DNA of 64,000 nucleotides. It comes from Pseudomonas sp. MWU13-2105 (GTDB lineage: Bacteria; Pseudomonadota; Gammaproteobacteria; Pseudomonadales; Pseudomonadaceae). Shown here piece after piece: positions 8,183 to 17,179 of this stretch. Numbering within the stretch: the stretch's first letter is position 1; each line of letters starts with the position of its first letter. The position numbers and the translations under genes are program-made. The notes beneath the pieces were generated by a model. It ran no database searches and had not been told where the DNA came from. It saw only the letters and a program-made list of their open reading frames with translations. Location: assembly GCF_023242315.1 (NCBI RefSeq), contig NZ_JALLIY010000002.1, positions 310,001 to 374,000 on the forward strand, read 5' to 3'.

Positions 8183-10051
8183 ATGGACAATTACATCCGC
8201 TGGTTTCAACGCTTTATCTGGATAGGCATCGTGATGAACATGGTGTTCGCACTGCCTGCCCTGTTCGCTCCGGCACTGCTGACCTCGCTGGTCGGCCTGC
8301 CGCCGGTGCTCTCGGACCCCTGGCTGGAAAACGCCGGCATGTTGCTGGTGGGGATCAGCCTGTTCTACATGCCCTCGGGCTTCAACGCCCGACGCTTTGT
8401 GATCCACTCCTGGTTATGCGTATTGAGCCGGTTGGTCGCCGTGGCGTTCTGGATCTATCTGGTCCAGACCAGCAACAGCCCTTCGGTGTTCGTACCCATG
8501 CTCTATGGCGACCTGAGCATGTTCCTGCTGCTGGGTGTCACGCTCTACATGGGTTGCACGCCGGCCAACCGGCCCTGGGCCTTGCTGGTCGATGGCTGGC
8601 ATAGTTGGTGTCACGGCTGGGAAGTCCGTTGGCGGCGCCACGGCTTCCGGGTTGGCCTGCTGATCACCCTGCTGGTACTGGGTTTTATCGGCTACGAGAG
8701 CTGGTACAACATGCTCCGGGTCGTCCCCGAAGAGAAATTCGCCTCCGACGAAGACCACTTCAAGTATGCCGCCATCGGCCTGGGCATCGAGGCGCGAATC
8801 CCCTATTACCTGTTTGCCGTGCTGCCGCAGATGTGCCCGGAAAAAATGCCCAGGCCGGGTGGCTGGGAGGCGTTCGGCTTCCTCTTTGAAAACGGCCGCG
8901 ACCTGCCCATCGGCATGGCCAAGCGGCAGATCGGCTACCCGACCGTGGAGCCCAACTGCGCCCTGTGCCACACCGGCTCCTACCGCGCCTCGGCGGGCGA
9001 TGTCAGCAAGCCGGTCGTCACGGCGCCGGCCAATACCCTGCAACTGCAAGCCTTCCAGTGGTTCGCCTACGATTGCGCCAGCGACCCGAAATTCACCACC
9101 GATGCGGTGATGACGGCGATCAATGGCAAGTTCCAGCTGGGCTTCTTCGAGCGCCTGTACAACCGCTACCTGATCATCCCCATGGCCAAGACCGCGCTGC
9201 TCAAGCAGAAGCAGGCCTACGCCTGGCAGAAACTGCGGCCGGCACAGGGGCCGGGACGCACGGATACCTTCAACCCGACCAAGATGGTGGTCTTCGGTTT
9301 TCCGGATGACTCGACCATCGGCACCGTCGACCTGCCGCAGATCTGGAACCAGAAGCCGCGCGAATCGTTGTACCTGCACTGGGACGGCAACAACAACGAT
9401 ATCCACGAGCGCAACTACGCCGCCGCCATGGCCGTCGGCGCGACGCCGCAGTCAGTGCTGCCGGAGAGTTTCAACCGGGTCACCAACTGGCTGCTCGGCA
9501 CCAAGCCGCCGGCCTGGCCGTTCGCCCTGGATCAGGCGCGGGTGGCCCAGGGCAAGCCACTTTGGGACAACAACTGCGCGGGCTGCCATGAGTTCGGCAA
9601 GACCGACACCGGCCAGGTCACGACCAATATCGACCAGCTGGGCACCGACCCCCATCGCCTTGATTCCTTCACCGTCGGCCTGGTGCAGGCGTTCCATGGT
9701 TTCAAGAAACCGCCATTCGATTTCAACGCCTATCGCAAGACCCAGAGCTACAGCAATACCCCCACCGACGGTATCTGGATGCGCGCACCGTACCTGCACA
9801 ACGGCTCGGTGCCGAGCCTGTGGGACCTGCTGCAGACACCGGAGAAACGCCCGGTGCTATTCAACACCGGCTCGGATGTCTACGACCCGGTCAAGGTCGG
9901 TTTCGTCACCAGCGGCGTCCAGGTCCAGGCGCCGACCTACTTCAGGTACGACACACGCCTGGAGGGTAACCACAACAGTGGACACCTGTACGGGACCCAA
10001 CTGACCGACGCCGAAAAATGGGCGCTGATCGAATTCATGAAGACGTTGTAG
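8183..10051 (+). CDS. Membrane-anchored diheme c-type cytochrome
   Basis: A 622-residue protein. The first 170 or so residues contain several hydrophobic segments (GIVMNMVFALPALFAPALL, then LLVGISLFYMPSG, FLLLGVTLYMG and VGLLITLLVLGFIGY). The remainder carries two c-type heme sites, CALCH at 259-263 and CAGCH at 465-469. The C-terminal RAPYLHNGSVPSLWDLL motif is typical of diheme proteins of the cytochrome c peroxidase/RoxA-like group. It probably faces the periplasm and takes electrons from a partner, for which the upstream GMC oxidoreductase is the obvious candidate (inference). The start has AAGGGTG just upstream. Cytochrome peroxidase is less likely given the N-terminal membrane region. 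Confidence 0.75.
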   Translation: MDNYIRWFQRFIWIGIVMNMVFALPALFAPALLTSLVGLPPVLSDPWLENAGMLLVGISLFYMPSGFNARRFVIHSWLCVLSRLVAVAFWIYLVQTSNSPSVFVPMLYGDLSMFLLLGVTLYMGCTPANRPWALLVDGWHSWCHGWEVRWRRHGFRVGLLITLLVLGFIGYESWYNMLRVVPEEKFASDEDHFKYAAIGLGIEARIPYYLFAVLPQMCPEKMPRPGGWEAFGFLFENGRDLPIGMAKRQIGYPTVEPNCALCHTGSYRASAGDVSKPVVTAPANTLQLQAFQWFAYDCASDPKFTTDAVMTAINGKFQLGFFERLYNRYLIIPMAKTALLKQKQAYAWQKLRPAQGPGRTDTFNPTKMVVFGFPDDSTIGTVDLPQIWNQKPRESLYLHWDGNNNDIHERNYAAAMAVGATPQSVLPESFNRVTNWLLGTKPPAWPFALDQARVAQGKPLWDNNCAGCHEFGKTDTGQVTTNIDQLGTDPHRLDSFTVGLVQAFHGFKKPPFDFNAYRKTQSYSNTPTDGIWMRAPYLHNGSVPSLWDLLQTPEKRPVLFNTGSDVYDPVKVGFVTSGVQVQAPTYFRYDTRLEGNHNSGHLYGTQLTDAEKWALIEFMKTL

Positions 10052-10061
10052 GGAGACAGCC

Positions 10062-11306
10062 ATGAACTTGCCTCATCTGGAACATGAACTTGCGAAAATC
10101 CGCGTCCGTCTCAGTGGTCTGAAAGCCCGGATGGAGTTGTCCTGGAAAAAGCTCGTCAGCGATATCGAGCCCGAGGAATTCCAGGCCATCCAGGCGTTGC
10201 TGCAACGCGGGCATGACCAGGCCCAGTACGTGCTGGAGCACGGCGAGCTGCCGACGGACGAGCCGTCGGTGCCGTGGGAGTTGTCCCATGGACTGTCGAT
10301 CCTGCATTTGGGGAGCGCCCAGGCCTTGCCGACCTCGGAGGCACAGCTGCCGACCCGGGTGCTCAAGGACGGTACATTGCTGGGCTGTCGCAAATGGGAG
10401 CTGCTCGACCTGTTGTGGAGCGAGGCGCTGATCAAGTGGATCGAGAACCTGCGGCGCCATGCAACCTTCGGCAGCACGCCGATGGTGATGATGATCGACA
10501 ATGACGCGACCCTGGCGATTGCCGGCGACTGGGGCACCGGGCCGTTTGAAAGCCATGCCCCGGCGGTCAATGTAGCCAACCAGATGCAACTGGCCCAGGC
10601 CGATTTCACCATTCACCTGGGCGACGTCTATTACGCCGGCACCGGCTCCCAGGAGGATGTCGACATGGCCGGCTGGCCGATAGGCAGGCACGGCGCCTTC
10701 ACCCTCAACTCCAACCACGAGATGTACAGCGGTGCCCATGGCTATTTCGCGGAACTCAACTCACGTTTCCCGGTGCAGCAGGGCACCAGTTACTTCGCCT
10801 TGTACAACGACCACTGGTTGATTGTCGGGCTGGATTCGGCCTATGCCTCGGCGCCACTCAATCTCTATATGGATGGTGCCTTGAACCAGCAGCAGATCGA
10901 CTGGCTGAAAAGCCTGCCCAAGGGCAAGAAACTGCTGGTGCTCAGCCATCATCAGGGGTTCGATATCGGTGGGAAAAACAAGACCGCGCTGTACCAACCG
11001 GTGTGTGATGCCTTGGGGCGTGTGCCGGACTACTGGTACTGGGGGCATCTGCACAATGGCATCGTCTATGCCGAGCAGGGCGGGTTGCGGGCGCGCTGTG
11101 CCGGGCATGGGGCGATCCCCTATGGCGTGACCAGCGAGCTGGACGGTAACGAGCGGGTGCTGTTTTCCGAATCGAAGAATGCCATGGACGACGAATACCC
11201 GGAGCGGGTGCTCAATGGTTACGTCAAGGTGCGCTTGAGCGGGGAGAATATTATCGAGGAGTTCATTGGCGAGGATGGGTCGCTGAGGTGGTCGTCTCAC
11301 GGGTAG
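10062..11306 (+). CDS. Calcineurin-like metallophosphoesterase
   Basis: A 414-residue protein with all metallophosphoesterase motifs in order: GDWG (D156), GDVYY (D188), SNHE (N218, H219; the usual GNHE with Ser), LSHHQG, and GHLHNG (H329, H331). These residues bind two metal ions and hydrolyse phosphoesters. The N-terminal 130 residues are not recognised and include a charged helical stretch (ELAKIRVRLSGLKARMELSW). No signal peptide is seen. It starts 10 bases after the cytochrome stop, so it is surely cotranscribed. The substrate is unknown; a link to the oxidoreductase/hydrolase is by position only. Confidence 0.82.
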   Translation: MNLPHLEHELAKIRVRLSGLKARMELSWKKLVSDIEPEEFQAIQALLQRGHDQAQYVLEHGELPTDEPSVPWELSHGLSILHLGSAQALPTSEAQLPTRVLKDGTLLGCRKWELLDLLWSEALIKWIENLRRHATFGSTPMVMMIDNDATLAIAGDWGTGPFESHAPAVNVANQMQLAQADFTIHLGDVYYAGTGSQEDVDMAGWPIGRHGAFTLNSNHEMYSGAHGYFAELNSRFPVQQGTSYFALYNDHWLIVGLDSAYASAPLNLYMDGALNQQQIDWLKSLPKGKKLLVLSHHQGFDIGGKNKTALYQPVCDALGRVPDYWYWGHLHNGIVYAEQGGLRARCAGHGAIPYGVTSELDGNERVLFSESKNAMDDEYPERVLNGYVKVRLSGENIIEEFIGEDGSLRWSSHG

Positions 11307-11329
11307 GCTTGTGTTGACTGTACCGGCGT

Positions 11330-11425
11330 CTTCGCGGGCAAGCTCCGCTCCCACAGGATCTGTGTCGTACCGCAGTTTTGCGACCGATCACAAAACCCCT
11401 GTGGGAGCGGAGCTTGCCCGCGAAG
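11330..11425. repeat. REPIN (GTGGGAGCGGAGC family)
   Basis: Two 26-bp arms in inverted order (CTTCGCGGGCAAGCTCCGCT... at 11330-11355; its complement at 11400-11425) flank a 44-base spacer. It separates the metallophosphoesterase gene from the convergent gbcA gene and may act as a bidirectional transcription end. Confidence 0.85.
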
Positions 11426-11434
11426 CTTTTGACC

Positions 11435-12730
11435 TTAGCCGTGCACCGGCACGCCCTTGAGGTACGGCGCAGGCTCGGCCCCCAGGTTGCTCAACATCCG
11501 CTCGCTGTACCAATCGACGAAGTTGACCACGCCAAACTCGTAGGTCTTGGAGTACGGGCCCGGCTGGTAGGCCGTGGAGTTGATCCCGCGCTGGTTCTCT
11601 TCGGCCAGGCGACGGTCCTGGTCGTTGGTCGCATCCCAGACTTCGCGCATGCGCGCCACGTCATAGTCGACGCCTTCGACCGCATCCTTGTGCACCAGCC
11701 ACTTGGTGGTGACCATGGTTTCCTGGGCGCTGATTGGCCACACAGTGAACACGATGATGTGGTCGCCCATGCAGTGGTTCCACGAATGCGGCAGGTGCAG
11801 GATGCGCATCGAGCCCAGGTCCGGGTTCTTGATCCGGCCCATCAGCTTCTTGCAGCCCTGCTTGCCGTCCATGGTCATGGACACGGTGCCCTTGAGCAGC
11901 GGCATGCGCACGATGCGGTTACGCAGGCCGAAGCTGGCGTGGGCGTAAGGGATCTTCTCGGCTTCCCAGGCCACGGTGCATTCGGCCACGTGGTCCTTGA
12001 ATTTCTGGTCGGCCCGCGGGTCGGTGACGTCGTCCCATTCCAGCAGGGTTTTCAGCAGTTCCGGGTGGGAGCCGCCGCAGTGGTAGCACTCGCGGTTGTT
12101 CTCCAGCACCAGCTTCCAGTTGGCCTTTTCCATCAAGGTGGTTTGCACCGCCACCTTGGTGTTTTCCATGTCGTAGGGTTCCATGTAGTGGTTCAGGGTC
12201 GTCAGGAACTCATCGATGGCCGGTGGGTTTTCCGCCAGGCTGATGAAGATGTAGCCACCGGAGGTCTTCACGTGTACCGGCTTGAGGCCGTACTGCTTCA
12301 TGTCGAAGTCGGCGCCCATCTCGGTACCGGCGAACAGCAGGCGGCCATCCAGCTCGTAGGTCCACTGGTGATAGTGGCAGACCAGCTTGGCGACCTTGCC
12401 CTTGTCGCTGGTGCACAAGCGCGAACCGCGGTGGCGGCAGACGTTGTGGAAAGCGTGGACCACGCCGTCGGCGCCGCGAATCACGATGATCGGGTTCTTG
12501 CCGATCTGCAGGGTCATGTAGTTGCCCTTGGTCGGGATTTCGCAGGTCATGCCGGCGATCAACCACTCTTTCTGAAAGATTTCCTGCATATCGATTTCGA
12601 ATAGCCGCTCATCGGAGTAGAACGGTTGCGGCAGGGAGAAGGTGCGCTCGCGCTCTTGCAGCATTTGCGCGGTGGCCTTGCGTGCGGGTTCCAGCGGATC
12701 GCCCAAGCTCAGGGTTGCGGTGACGTCCAT
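11435..12730 (-). CDS. gbcA: Glycine betaine monooxygenase, Rieske oxygenase component GbcA
   Basis: A 431-residue Rieske non-heme iron oxygenase. The Rieske [2Fe-2S] ligands are C98/H100 (CRHRGSRLC) and C118/H121 (CHYHQW). The mononuclear iron region follows with NNRECYHCGGSHPELLK. With the GbcB reductase it oxidatively removes one methyl from glycine betaine, giving dimethylglycine and formaldehyde. Residue pattern and length match Pseudomonas GbcA. ATG 12730 follows a GAGGAC site; longer in-frame starts lack one. It is transcribed divergently from gbcB across a 284-base gap, a likely site for the AraC-family activator GbdR known to control these genes in P. aeruginosa; I could not place that site. 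Confidence 0.95.
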   Translation of the reverse strand: MDVTATLSLGDPLEPARKATAQMLQERERTFSLPQPFYSDERLFEIDMQEIFQKEWLIAGMTCEIPTKGNYMTLQIGKNPIIVIRGADGVVHAFHNVCRHRGSRLCTSDKGKVAKLVCHYHQWTYELDGRLLFAGTEMGADFDMKQYGLKPVHVKTSGGYIFISLAENPPAIDEFLTTLNHYMEPYDMENTKVAVQTTLMEKANWKLVLENNRECYHCGGSHPELLKTLLEWDDVTDPRADQKFKDHVAECTVAWEAEKIPYAHASFGLRNRIVRMPLLKGTVSMTMDGKQGCKKLMGRIKNPDLGSMRILHLPHSWNHCMGDHIIVFTVWPISAQETMVTTKWLVHKDAVEGVDYDVARMREVWDATNDQDRRLAEENQRGINSTAYQPGPYSKTYEFGVVNFVDWYSERMLSNLGAEPAPYLKGVPVHG

Positions 12731-13014
12731 CGATTTAGTCCTCATGGCCATGCGGTGTGGCCGGCGAATAGTGGCTGATACGGTTAGCACGCAAGTACGG
12801 AAATACAGTGGATCATTTGCGATGGAGTGTGCGGCTGGCAGCGACACGAACCTTATCCATGGGCGACATGGCCGAATCCGTTCCCGACGCGCAACCCCCG
12901 GTCGTTGCGGGCTGGTCGCGATAAGCATGCCAATGTCGCGGATAGGTAAATGGTCGCTTCGACCCTTGCGCAGAATCGCCAACATAGAGCCGACAGTCGG
13001 CGGTGGAGAACAAT
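12731..13014. promoter_or_regulatory. Divergent gbcA/gbcB promoter region
   Basis: A 284-base gap between the two divergent starts must hold both promoters. I see no REP element and no clear sigma-54 or long palindromic operator. GbdR control is expected from P. aeruginosa work, but no site is assigned here. Confidence 0.5.
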
Positions 13015-14115
13015 ATGTCGAACAACTTCCTGAATCCGGTAACGACCCAGACCTGGGCCAATGGTCGGCATATCGTGCGCTGTGTGAAAGTCATCCAGGA
13101 AACCTGGGATGTACGCACCTTCTGCTTCATGGCTGACCAGCCGATCATGTTCTTTTTCAAGCCGGGGCAGTTCGTCACCCTGGAGCTGGAGATCGAAGGC
13201 GAGCCGATCATGCGCTCCTATACCATTTCCAGCTCGCCCTCGGTGCCCTACAGCTTTTCCGTGACCATCAAGCGTGTACCCGGCGGCCGTGTCTCGAACT
13301 GGTTGCACGACACCCTGCACGAGGGCCAGGAGCTGGCGGTGCATGGGCCGGTGGGGTTGTTCAATGCCATCGATTTCCCGAGCCCGAAGGTGCTGTACCT
13401 GAGCGGCGGCGTTGGTATCACCCCGGTGATGTCCATGGCCCGCTGGTTCTACGACACCAACGGGAATGTCGACATGGTGTTTATCCACAGCGCCCGTTCG
13501 CCGAAGGACATCATCTATCACCGCGAGCTGGAGCACATGGCGTCGCGGATCGATAACTTCAGCCTGCACCTGATTTGTGAAAAGCACGGCCTGGGCGAGC
13601 CCTGGGCCGGCTATCGTGGCTACCTGAACCACAAGATGCTGGAACTGATGGCGCCGGACTTCCTCGAACGCGAAGTGTTCTGCTGCGGCCCGACGCCGTA
13701 TATGAACGCGGTCAAGCGTCTGCTGGAGGCGGCCGGGTTCGATATGAGCCGTTATCACGAGGAGTCGTTTGGCGCGACCCCTGCGGAGGCGCGAGCCGAC
13801 GCGGTGGAACAGGCCGAACAGGCCGCCGAGGCGCCGGAAGTGGATGCCGCGGACCTGCACCAGGTGGAGTTCACCGCGACCGGCAAGAGCATTCGCGTGG
13901 CGCCGGGGGAAACCGTGCATGCGGCGGCGGCCAAGCTTGGCCTGATGATTCCCAAGGCCTGCGGCATGGGCATCTGCGGCACCTGCAAGGTGTTGAAGCT
14001 GGGCGGTGAAGTGGAGATGGAGCACAACGGCGGGATCACCGACGACGATGTGGCCGAGGGTTATATCCTGTCGTGCTGCAGCGTGCCGAAGGGCGATGTG
14101 CGGATCGAGTACTGA
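13015..14115 (+). CDS. gbcB: Glycine betaine demethylase reductase component GbcB
   Basis: A 366-residue reductase with three parts. The FAD-binding region has RSYTISSSPS. The NAD-binding region has LSGGVGITPVMSMARW and EVFCCGPTPYMNAVK. A C-terminal plant-type [2Fe-2S] ferredoxin has CGMGICGTCK plus a later Cys near YILSCCS. It passes electrons from NAD(P)H to the GbcA Rieske centre. ATG 13015 is 6-7 bases after GGAG; the GTG four codons upstream is in frame but overlaps that site. The gene is followed by a long REP-type element, which probably ends the transcript. Confidence 0.95.
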   Translation: MSNNFLNPVTTQTWANGRHIVRCVKVIQETWDVRTFCFMADQPIMFFFKPGQFVTLELEIEGEPIMRSYTISSSPSVPYSFSVTIKRVPGGRVSNWLHDTLHEGQELAVHGPVGLFNAIDFPSPKVLYLSGGVGITPVMSMARWFYDTNGNVDMVFIHSARSPKDIIYHRELEHMASRIDNFSLHLICEKHGLGEPWAGYRGYLNHKMLELMAPDFLEREVFCCGPTPYMNAVKRLLEAAGFDMSRYHEESFGATPAEARADAVEQAEQAAEAPEVDAADLHQVEFTATGKSIRVAPGETVHAAAAKLGLMIPKACGMGICGTCKVLKLGGEVEMEHNGGITDDDVAEGYILSCCSVPKGDVRIEY

Positions 14116-14135
14116 CAGAAAGACCGCGGTCTCTT

Positions 14136-14269
14136 TGTGGCGAGGGGGCTTGCCCCCGTTGGGCTGCGAAGCAGCCCCAAACCCTGAAAACACGGTCAGC
14201 CTGACACACCGCATTTGCTGATTTTACGACTGCTGCGCAGCCGAGCGGGGGCAAGCCCCCTCGCCACAA
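14136..14269. repeat. Composite 133-bp REP-type element, copy 1
   Basis: Outer inverted arms TGTGGCGAGGGGGCTTG and its complement enclose inner arms around GGGCTGCGAAGCAGCCCC and GGCTGCGCAGCAGTCG-like sequence. The spacer contains CCTGAAAACACGGTCAGCCT. The same layout recurs at 25596, 43854 and 59294. It lies between gbcB and the convergent chemoreceptor. Confidence 0.85.
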
Positions 14270-14295
14270 GGGGCGGCGATCCGCAGCTTTGAGGT

Positions 14296-15921
14296 TTACA
14301 GACTAAAACGCGCCACCATGCTGTTCAAATCCACCGCCAGGCGCGACAGCTCACTGCTGGCCGCGCTGGTCTGGTTCGCCCCGGTCGCCGATTGCACCGA
14401 TAGATCGCGGATATTCACCAGGTTGCGATCCACCTCGCGGGCCACCTGAGCCTGCTCTTCCGCCGCACTGGCGATCACCAGGTTGCGCTCGTTGATCTCG
14501 ACAATCGCCGTGTTGATGGTATCCAGCGCCATCCCCGCGCCCTTGGCGATGTTCAAGGTCGACTCAGCCCGCTCGGTGCTGTTGCGCATCGAATCCACCG
14601 CCTGCTCGGTGCCACCCTGGATACTGCCGATCATCCGTTCGATTTCGCTGGTGGACTGCTGGGTACGGTGCGCCAGGGCGCGGACCTCGTCCGCCACCAC
14701 GGCAAAACCACGACCGGCTTCCCCGGCCCGTGCCGCTTCAATCGCCGCGTTCAAGGCCAGCAGGTTGGTCTGGTCAGCCAGGCCGCGAATCACGTCGAGC
14801 ACCTTGCCGATGTCCTGGGACTCCTTGGCCAGGTTGCCGATCAGCGTCGCCGTGCTCTGTACATCGCTGCTCATGCGTTCGATGGCGCCGACGGTTTCCT
14901 GCACCAGGTCGCGACCGTCACCGGCCGAGGCGGTGGCATTCTTCGAGGCTTCTGAAGTGCTCACGGCATTACGCGCGACTTCTTCCACGGCGCTGGTCAT
15001 TTCATTGACGGCGGTAGCGGCCTGCTCGATCTCGTTGTTCTGCCGCACCAGGCCCTTGGCGCTTTCGTCGGTGACGGTGTTCAGCTCTTCCGCCGCGGAT
15101 GCAAGCTGGGTCGCCGAGCCGGAAATACGCTGCAGGGTGTCGCGTAGTTTTTGCTGCATCTTGACCATGGCCTGCAACAGGCGACCGGCTTCGTCGTTGC
15201 CCTCGACCTTGATCGGCCGGGTCAGGTCGCCTTCGGCGATCTGCTCGGCGGCGGTCAGGGCGTCGGCGATGGGGCGGGTAATGCTGTTGGTCAGCAGCCA
15301 GGCAAACAGCAAGGTCAGGCCGGTGGCCACCACCAGCAAGCCCACCACCAGGTTGAACGCCGAAGCGTACTGGTCGGAGGCCTGTTGATTGGTATCGCTG
15401 GTCTGCTGGGTATTGATTTCCACCAGCTTGGCGAGCACGTTATTGATCTGGTCGGAGTTGGCCAGTAACTCGGTGTTGATCAGGCTCGCCAGTTCGCTGA
15501 CCTGATTGTTGCGCGACAGGCCCTTCATGCGCTCTTCGAGCTGACGGTACTGGCCGAGCACTTGCACATACTGGTCGTAGGCCGTGCGCTCTTCCGGGCT
15601 GGTGATCAGTTTTTCGTAAATGGCCTGGGCCTTGCCGATCTGCTGGTTGCGCTGCGTGAGCAGGTCGAGGATTTTCTGTTGCTCGTCGGGCGCACGGTTG
15701 GTCACCAGGCGATAGGATAAGACCCGCAGGCGCAGGGTCAGTTGGGTGAGATCGTCGAGGCTCTTGATGCTCGGTACACCGTTGGTGCTGAGCTCTTCGG
15801 CCGCTCCGCGGATCTTGCTCATCTGGTTCAGGGCAAATATCCCCAGGATCAGCATCAGCGCGCCGATCAGGGCGAAGCTGAAGAATGCGCGCGGGGCAAT
15901 GTTCATGTTGCGTAGGGACAT
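14296..15921 (-). CDS. Methyl-accepting chemotaxis protein
   Basis: A 541-residue chemoreceptor. The N-terminus has a first membrane segment ([19 protein letters not shown]), then a helical periplasmic domain of about 150 residues resembling the four-helix-bundle (4HB_MCP) type. A second membrane segment follows ([19 protein letters not shown]), then a HAMP domain ([20 protein letters not shown]) and a long cytoplasmic signalling helix bundle. The hairpin tip is [22 protein letters not shown] (residues [20 protein letters not shown] precede it). It senses an unknown ligand and controls CheA. ATG 15921 is chosen as it begins directly before the conserved MNIAPRAFF start; an upstream in-frame ATG at 15990 is possible. 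The position beside betaine genes hints at a related ligand, but this is only inference. Confidence 0.9.
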   Translation of the reverse strand: MSLRNMNIAPRAFFSFALIGALMLILGIFALNQMSKIRGAAEELSTNGVPSIKSLDDLTQLTLRLRVLSYRLVTNRAPDEQQKILDLLTQRNQQIGKAQAIYEKLITSPEERTAYDQYVQVLGQYRQLEERMKGLSRNNQVSELASLINTELLANSDQINNVLAKLVEINTQQTSDTNQQASDQYASAFNLVVGLLVVATGLTLLFAWLLTNSITRPIADALTAAEQIAEGDLTRPIKVEGNDEAGRLLQAMVKMQQKLRDTLQRISGSATQLASAAEELNTVTDESAKGLVRQNNEIEQAATAVNEMTSAVEEVARNAVSTSEASKNATASAGDGRDLVQETVGAIERMSSDVQSTATLIGNLAKESQDIGKVLDVIRGLADQTNLLALNAAIEAARAGEAGRGFAVVADEVRALAHRTQQSTSEIERMIGSIQGGTEQAVDSMRNSTERAESTLNIAKGAGMALDTINTAIVEINERNLVIASAAEEQAQVAREVDRNLVNIRDLSVQSATGANQTSAASSELSRLAVDLNSMVARFSL

Positions 15922-16045
15922 GGTGGCTACCTGAGAGGAGGGCGCATTCCGTGCGGCTTTTAAAACGTGTCTGAAAGACCTATCGGTCATTAGACTAAAG
16001 TCTTAAGTCCCTGCGCGTATTTGTCGCAGTTGAAGGTTTCCGACA

Positions 16046-16165
16046 GGGGGTGGGGAACATGTCCTGGCAATCGCAGTCCCTAAGGTTCGAAGAAAAGTAT
16101 CCCGCCAGGAAAATCAAGGCTTTGCGACAGTTTTCCCCTGGCAAACAAGGGGGCTTTTCTTTATC
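16046..16165 (+). other. Gap upstream of the zapB-like gene with a weak hairpin
   Basis: Between the chemoreceptor start and the ZapB-like gene is about 280 bases of non-coding sequence. At 16135-16152 CCCCT and AGGGG flank an 8-base loop and are followed by CTTTTCTTT, a possible weak intrinsic terminator. A short untranslated RNA ending there is conceivable, but no promoter is evident. Confidence 0.2.
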
Positions 16166-16203
16166 GTACGCGCCCTTTGAAACTGCCCGAGAGATCAAGA
16201 AAA

Positions 16204-16434
16204 ATGTTGGAAGCTTCCCTCAGTCAACTGGAACAACTGGTCAGCGAGCTGGTTCAGCAAAAACAGGAGCTGCTGGCCGCCAATACCGCGCTGAGCACCG
16301 AGCTGGCCCAGGCCAGGGATGAAAATGAAAGCCTGCAACTGAGCCTGATGGAGCAGGAAGAAAAGCACGGCACCACCGCCGCCCGTATCCAGGCGCTGGT
16401 CGAGCGTGTCAGCGCGGGTCCCGTGAGCGCATGA
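16204..16434 (+). CDS. ZapB-like coiled-coil protein (TIGR02449 type)
   Basis: A 76-residue protein (MLEASLSQLEQLVSELVQQK onward) that is almost wholly coiled coil: regular Leu/Val heptads, many Gln and Glu, no Cys. Proteins of this type lie directly upstream of zapA in gammaproteobacteria and resemble the division factor ZapB. ATG 16204 follows AAGAAAAA, a weak ribosome site; an earlier in-frame ATG at 16177 is possible. The stop overlaps the following ZapA-like gene by ATGA, so the two are coupled. Pseudomonas usually has such a pair beside the 6S RNA gene, so this may be a second copy. Confidence 0.7.
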   Translation: MLEASLSQLEQLVSELVQQKQELLAANTALSTELAQARDENESLQLSLMEQEEKHGTTAARIQALVERVSAGPVSA

Positions 16435-16736
16435 GAACCAGCAGCGATGGGGTGACGGTCATTTCGATCCTCGGCGAGGACTATTCGATCAAGGCACCCG
16501 CCGGCCAGGAACGGACGTTGCAGGATGCGACCGTGATGCTCAGGGCCGCCCTGGCCGACACCAAGAAGAAGTTCCCCACGCTGATCGGCGATAAACTGCT
16601 GGTATTGGCGGCGTTGAACCTGTGCTCGCAGCAGATCGAAGCACAGCAGCGTCACCGCGAGGAGCTCGACCGTTACCAGGAGCAGGTCAGCGCCACGGTC
16701 GAGGTGATTGCGCGGTCGGTTGGGCAGCCCGGATAG
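16431..16736 (+). CDS. ZapA-like cell division protein (probable paralogue)
   Basis: A 101-residue protein with the ZapA layout: an N-terminal beta-hairpin domain (VTVISILGEDYSIKAPAGQE, then LQDATVMLRAALADTKKKFP) and a C-terminal coiled coil (LCSQQIEAQQRHREELDRYQ). ZapA tetramers bundle FtsZ filaments. The GEDY/I-APAGQE segment matches the conserved ZapA motif for binding FtsZ. It is translationally coupled to the ZapB-like gene. No 6S RNA or folate cyclo-ligase gene follows, unlike the usual zapA locus, which supports this being an additional copy. Whether it acts in division is not known. Confidence 0.75.
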   Translation: MRTSSDGVTVISILGEDYSIKAPAGQERTLQDATVMLRAALADTKKKFPTLIGDKLLVLAALNLCSQQIEAQQRHREELDRYQEQVSATVEVIARSVGQPG

Positions 16737-16865
16737 TCCCGTTTGGATGCGTTGGCCGTCCTGGGCCGAGCACTGGAGTGTCGGCGGTGATCAAAGCTTG
16801 TCTATATTCATGGCCGGGTGACGGGTTCGTTTATCTGTATTGAATAGGTGGGTCGTGTTAATGAC

Positions 16866-16879
16866 TTATCCATGGATAA
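16866..16879. repeat. 14-bp perfect palindrome
   Basis: TTATCCATGGATAA, a perfect palindrome in the gap after the ZapA-like gene. It could be an operator or chance; nothing adjacent decides. Confidence 0.25.
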
Positions 16880-17008
16880 ATGAACCCGTTATGCCAACCC
16901 GCTAGGGTGATGACATTCAAGCAGGTTTGTTTTGAAGTTTTTCAACGTTAGGTGGTATTGGGCGTTGCAGTAGAAGCAAACTAAGCGCCCAGTTCTGATC
17001 GGCGCCCA

Positions 17009-17179
17009 TCATGATGTTTTTTCGACTACCCTTCCAAAGTGTTGTTTTCCATTAACGGTTACGACAACAAAGTCGCCGTTCTGCGCGCCAACAAGAATCT
17101 CTCGATGTGCATCATTGTGGGGGACCACATAGTGTGGCCCATCGATGAAAGAAATATAGATCTCCAGCGCCCGTGGCAT
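17009..17179 (-). CDS. Unrecognised 56-residue protein
   Basis: A short frame encoding MPRALEIYISFIDGPHYVVP and then HNDAHREILVGAQNGDFVVV, ending VVEKTS. A strong ribosome site (AGAGGTGA) lies 7 bases before the ATG, and codon use is moderately AT-rich. The pattern of alternating hydrophobic residues (EIYISFI, GDFVVVTVNGKQHFGRVV) suggests a small all-beta fold; there is no signal peptide or Cys. It lies alone between the ZapA-like gene and ltaE, with a perfect 14-bp palindrome about 130 bases upstream. I do not recognise a family. Confidence 0.55.
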   Translation of the reverse strand: MPRALEIYISFIDGPHYVVPHNDAHREILVGAQNGDFVVVTVNGKQHFGRVVEKTS

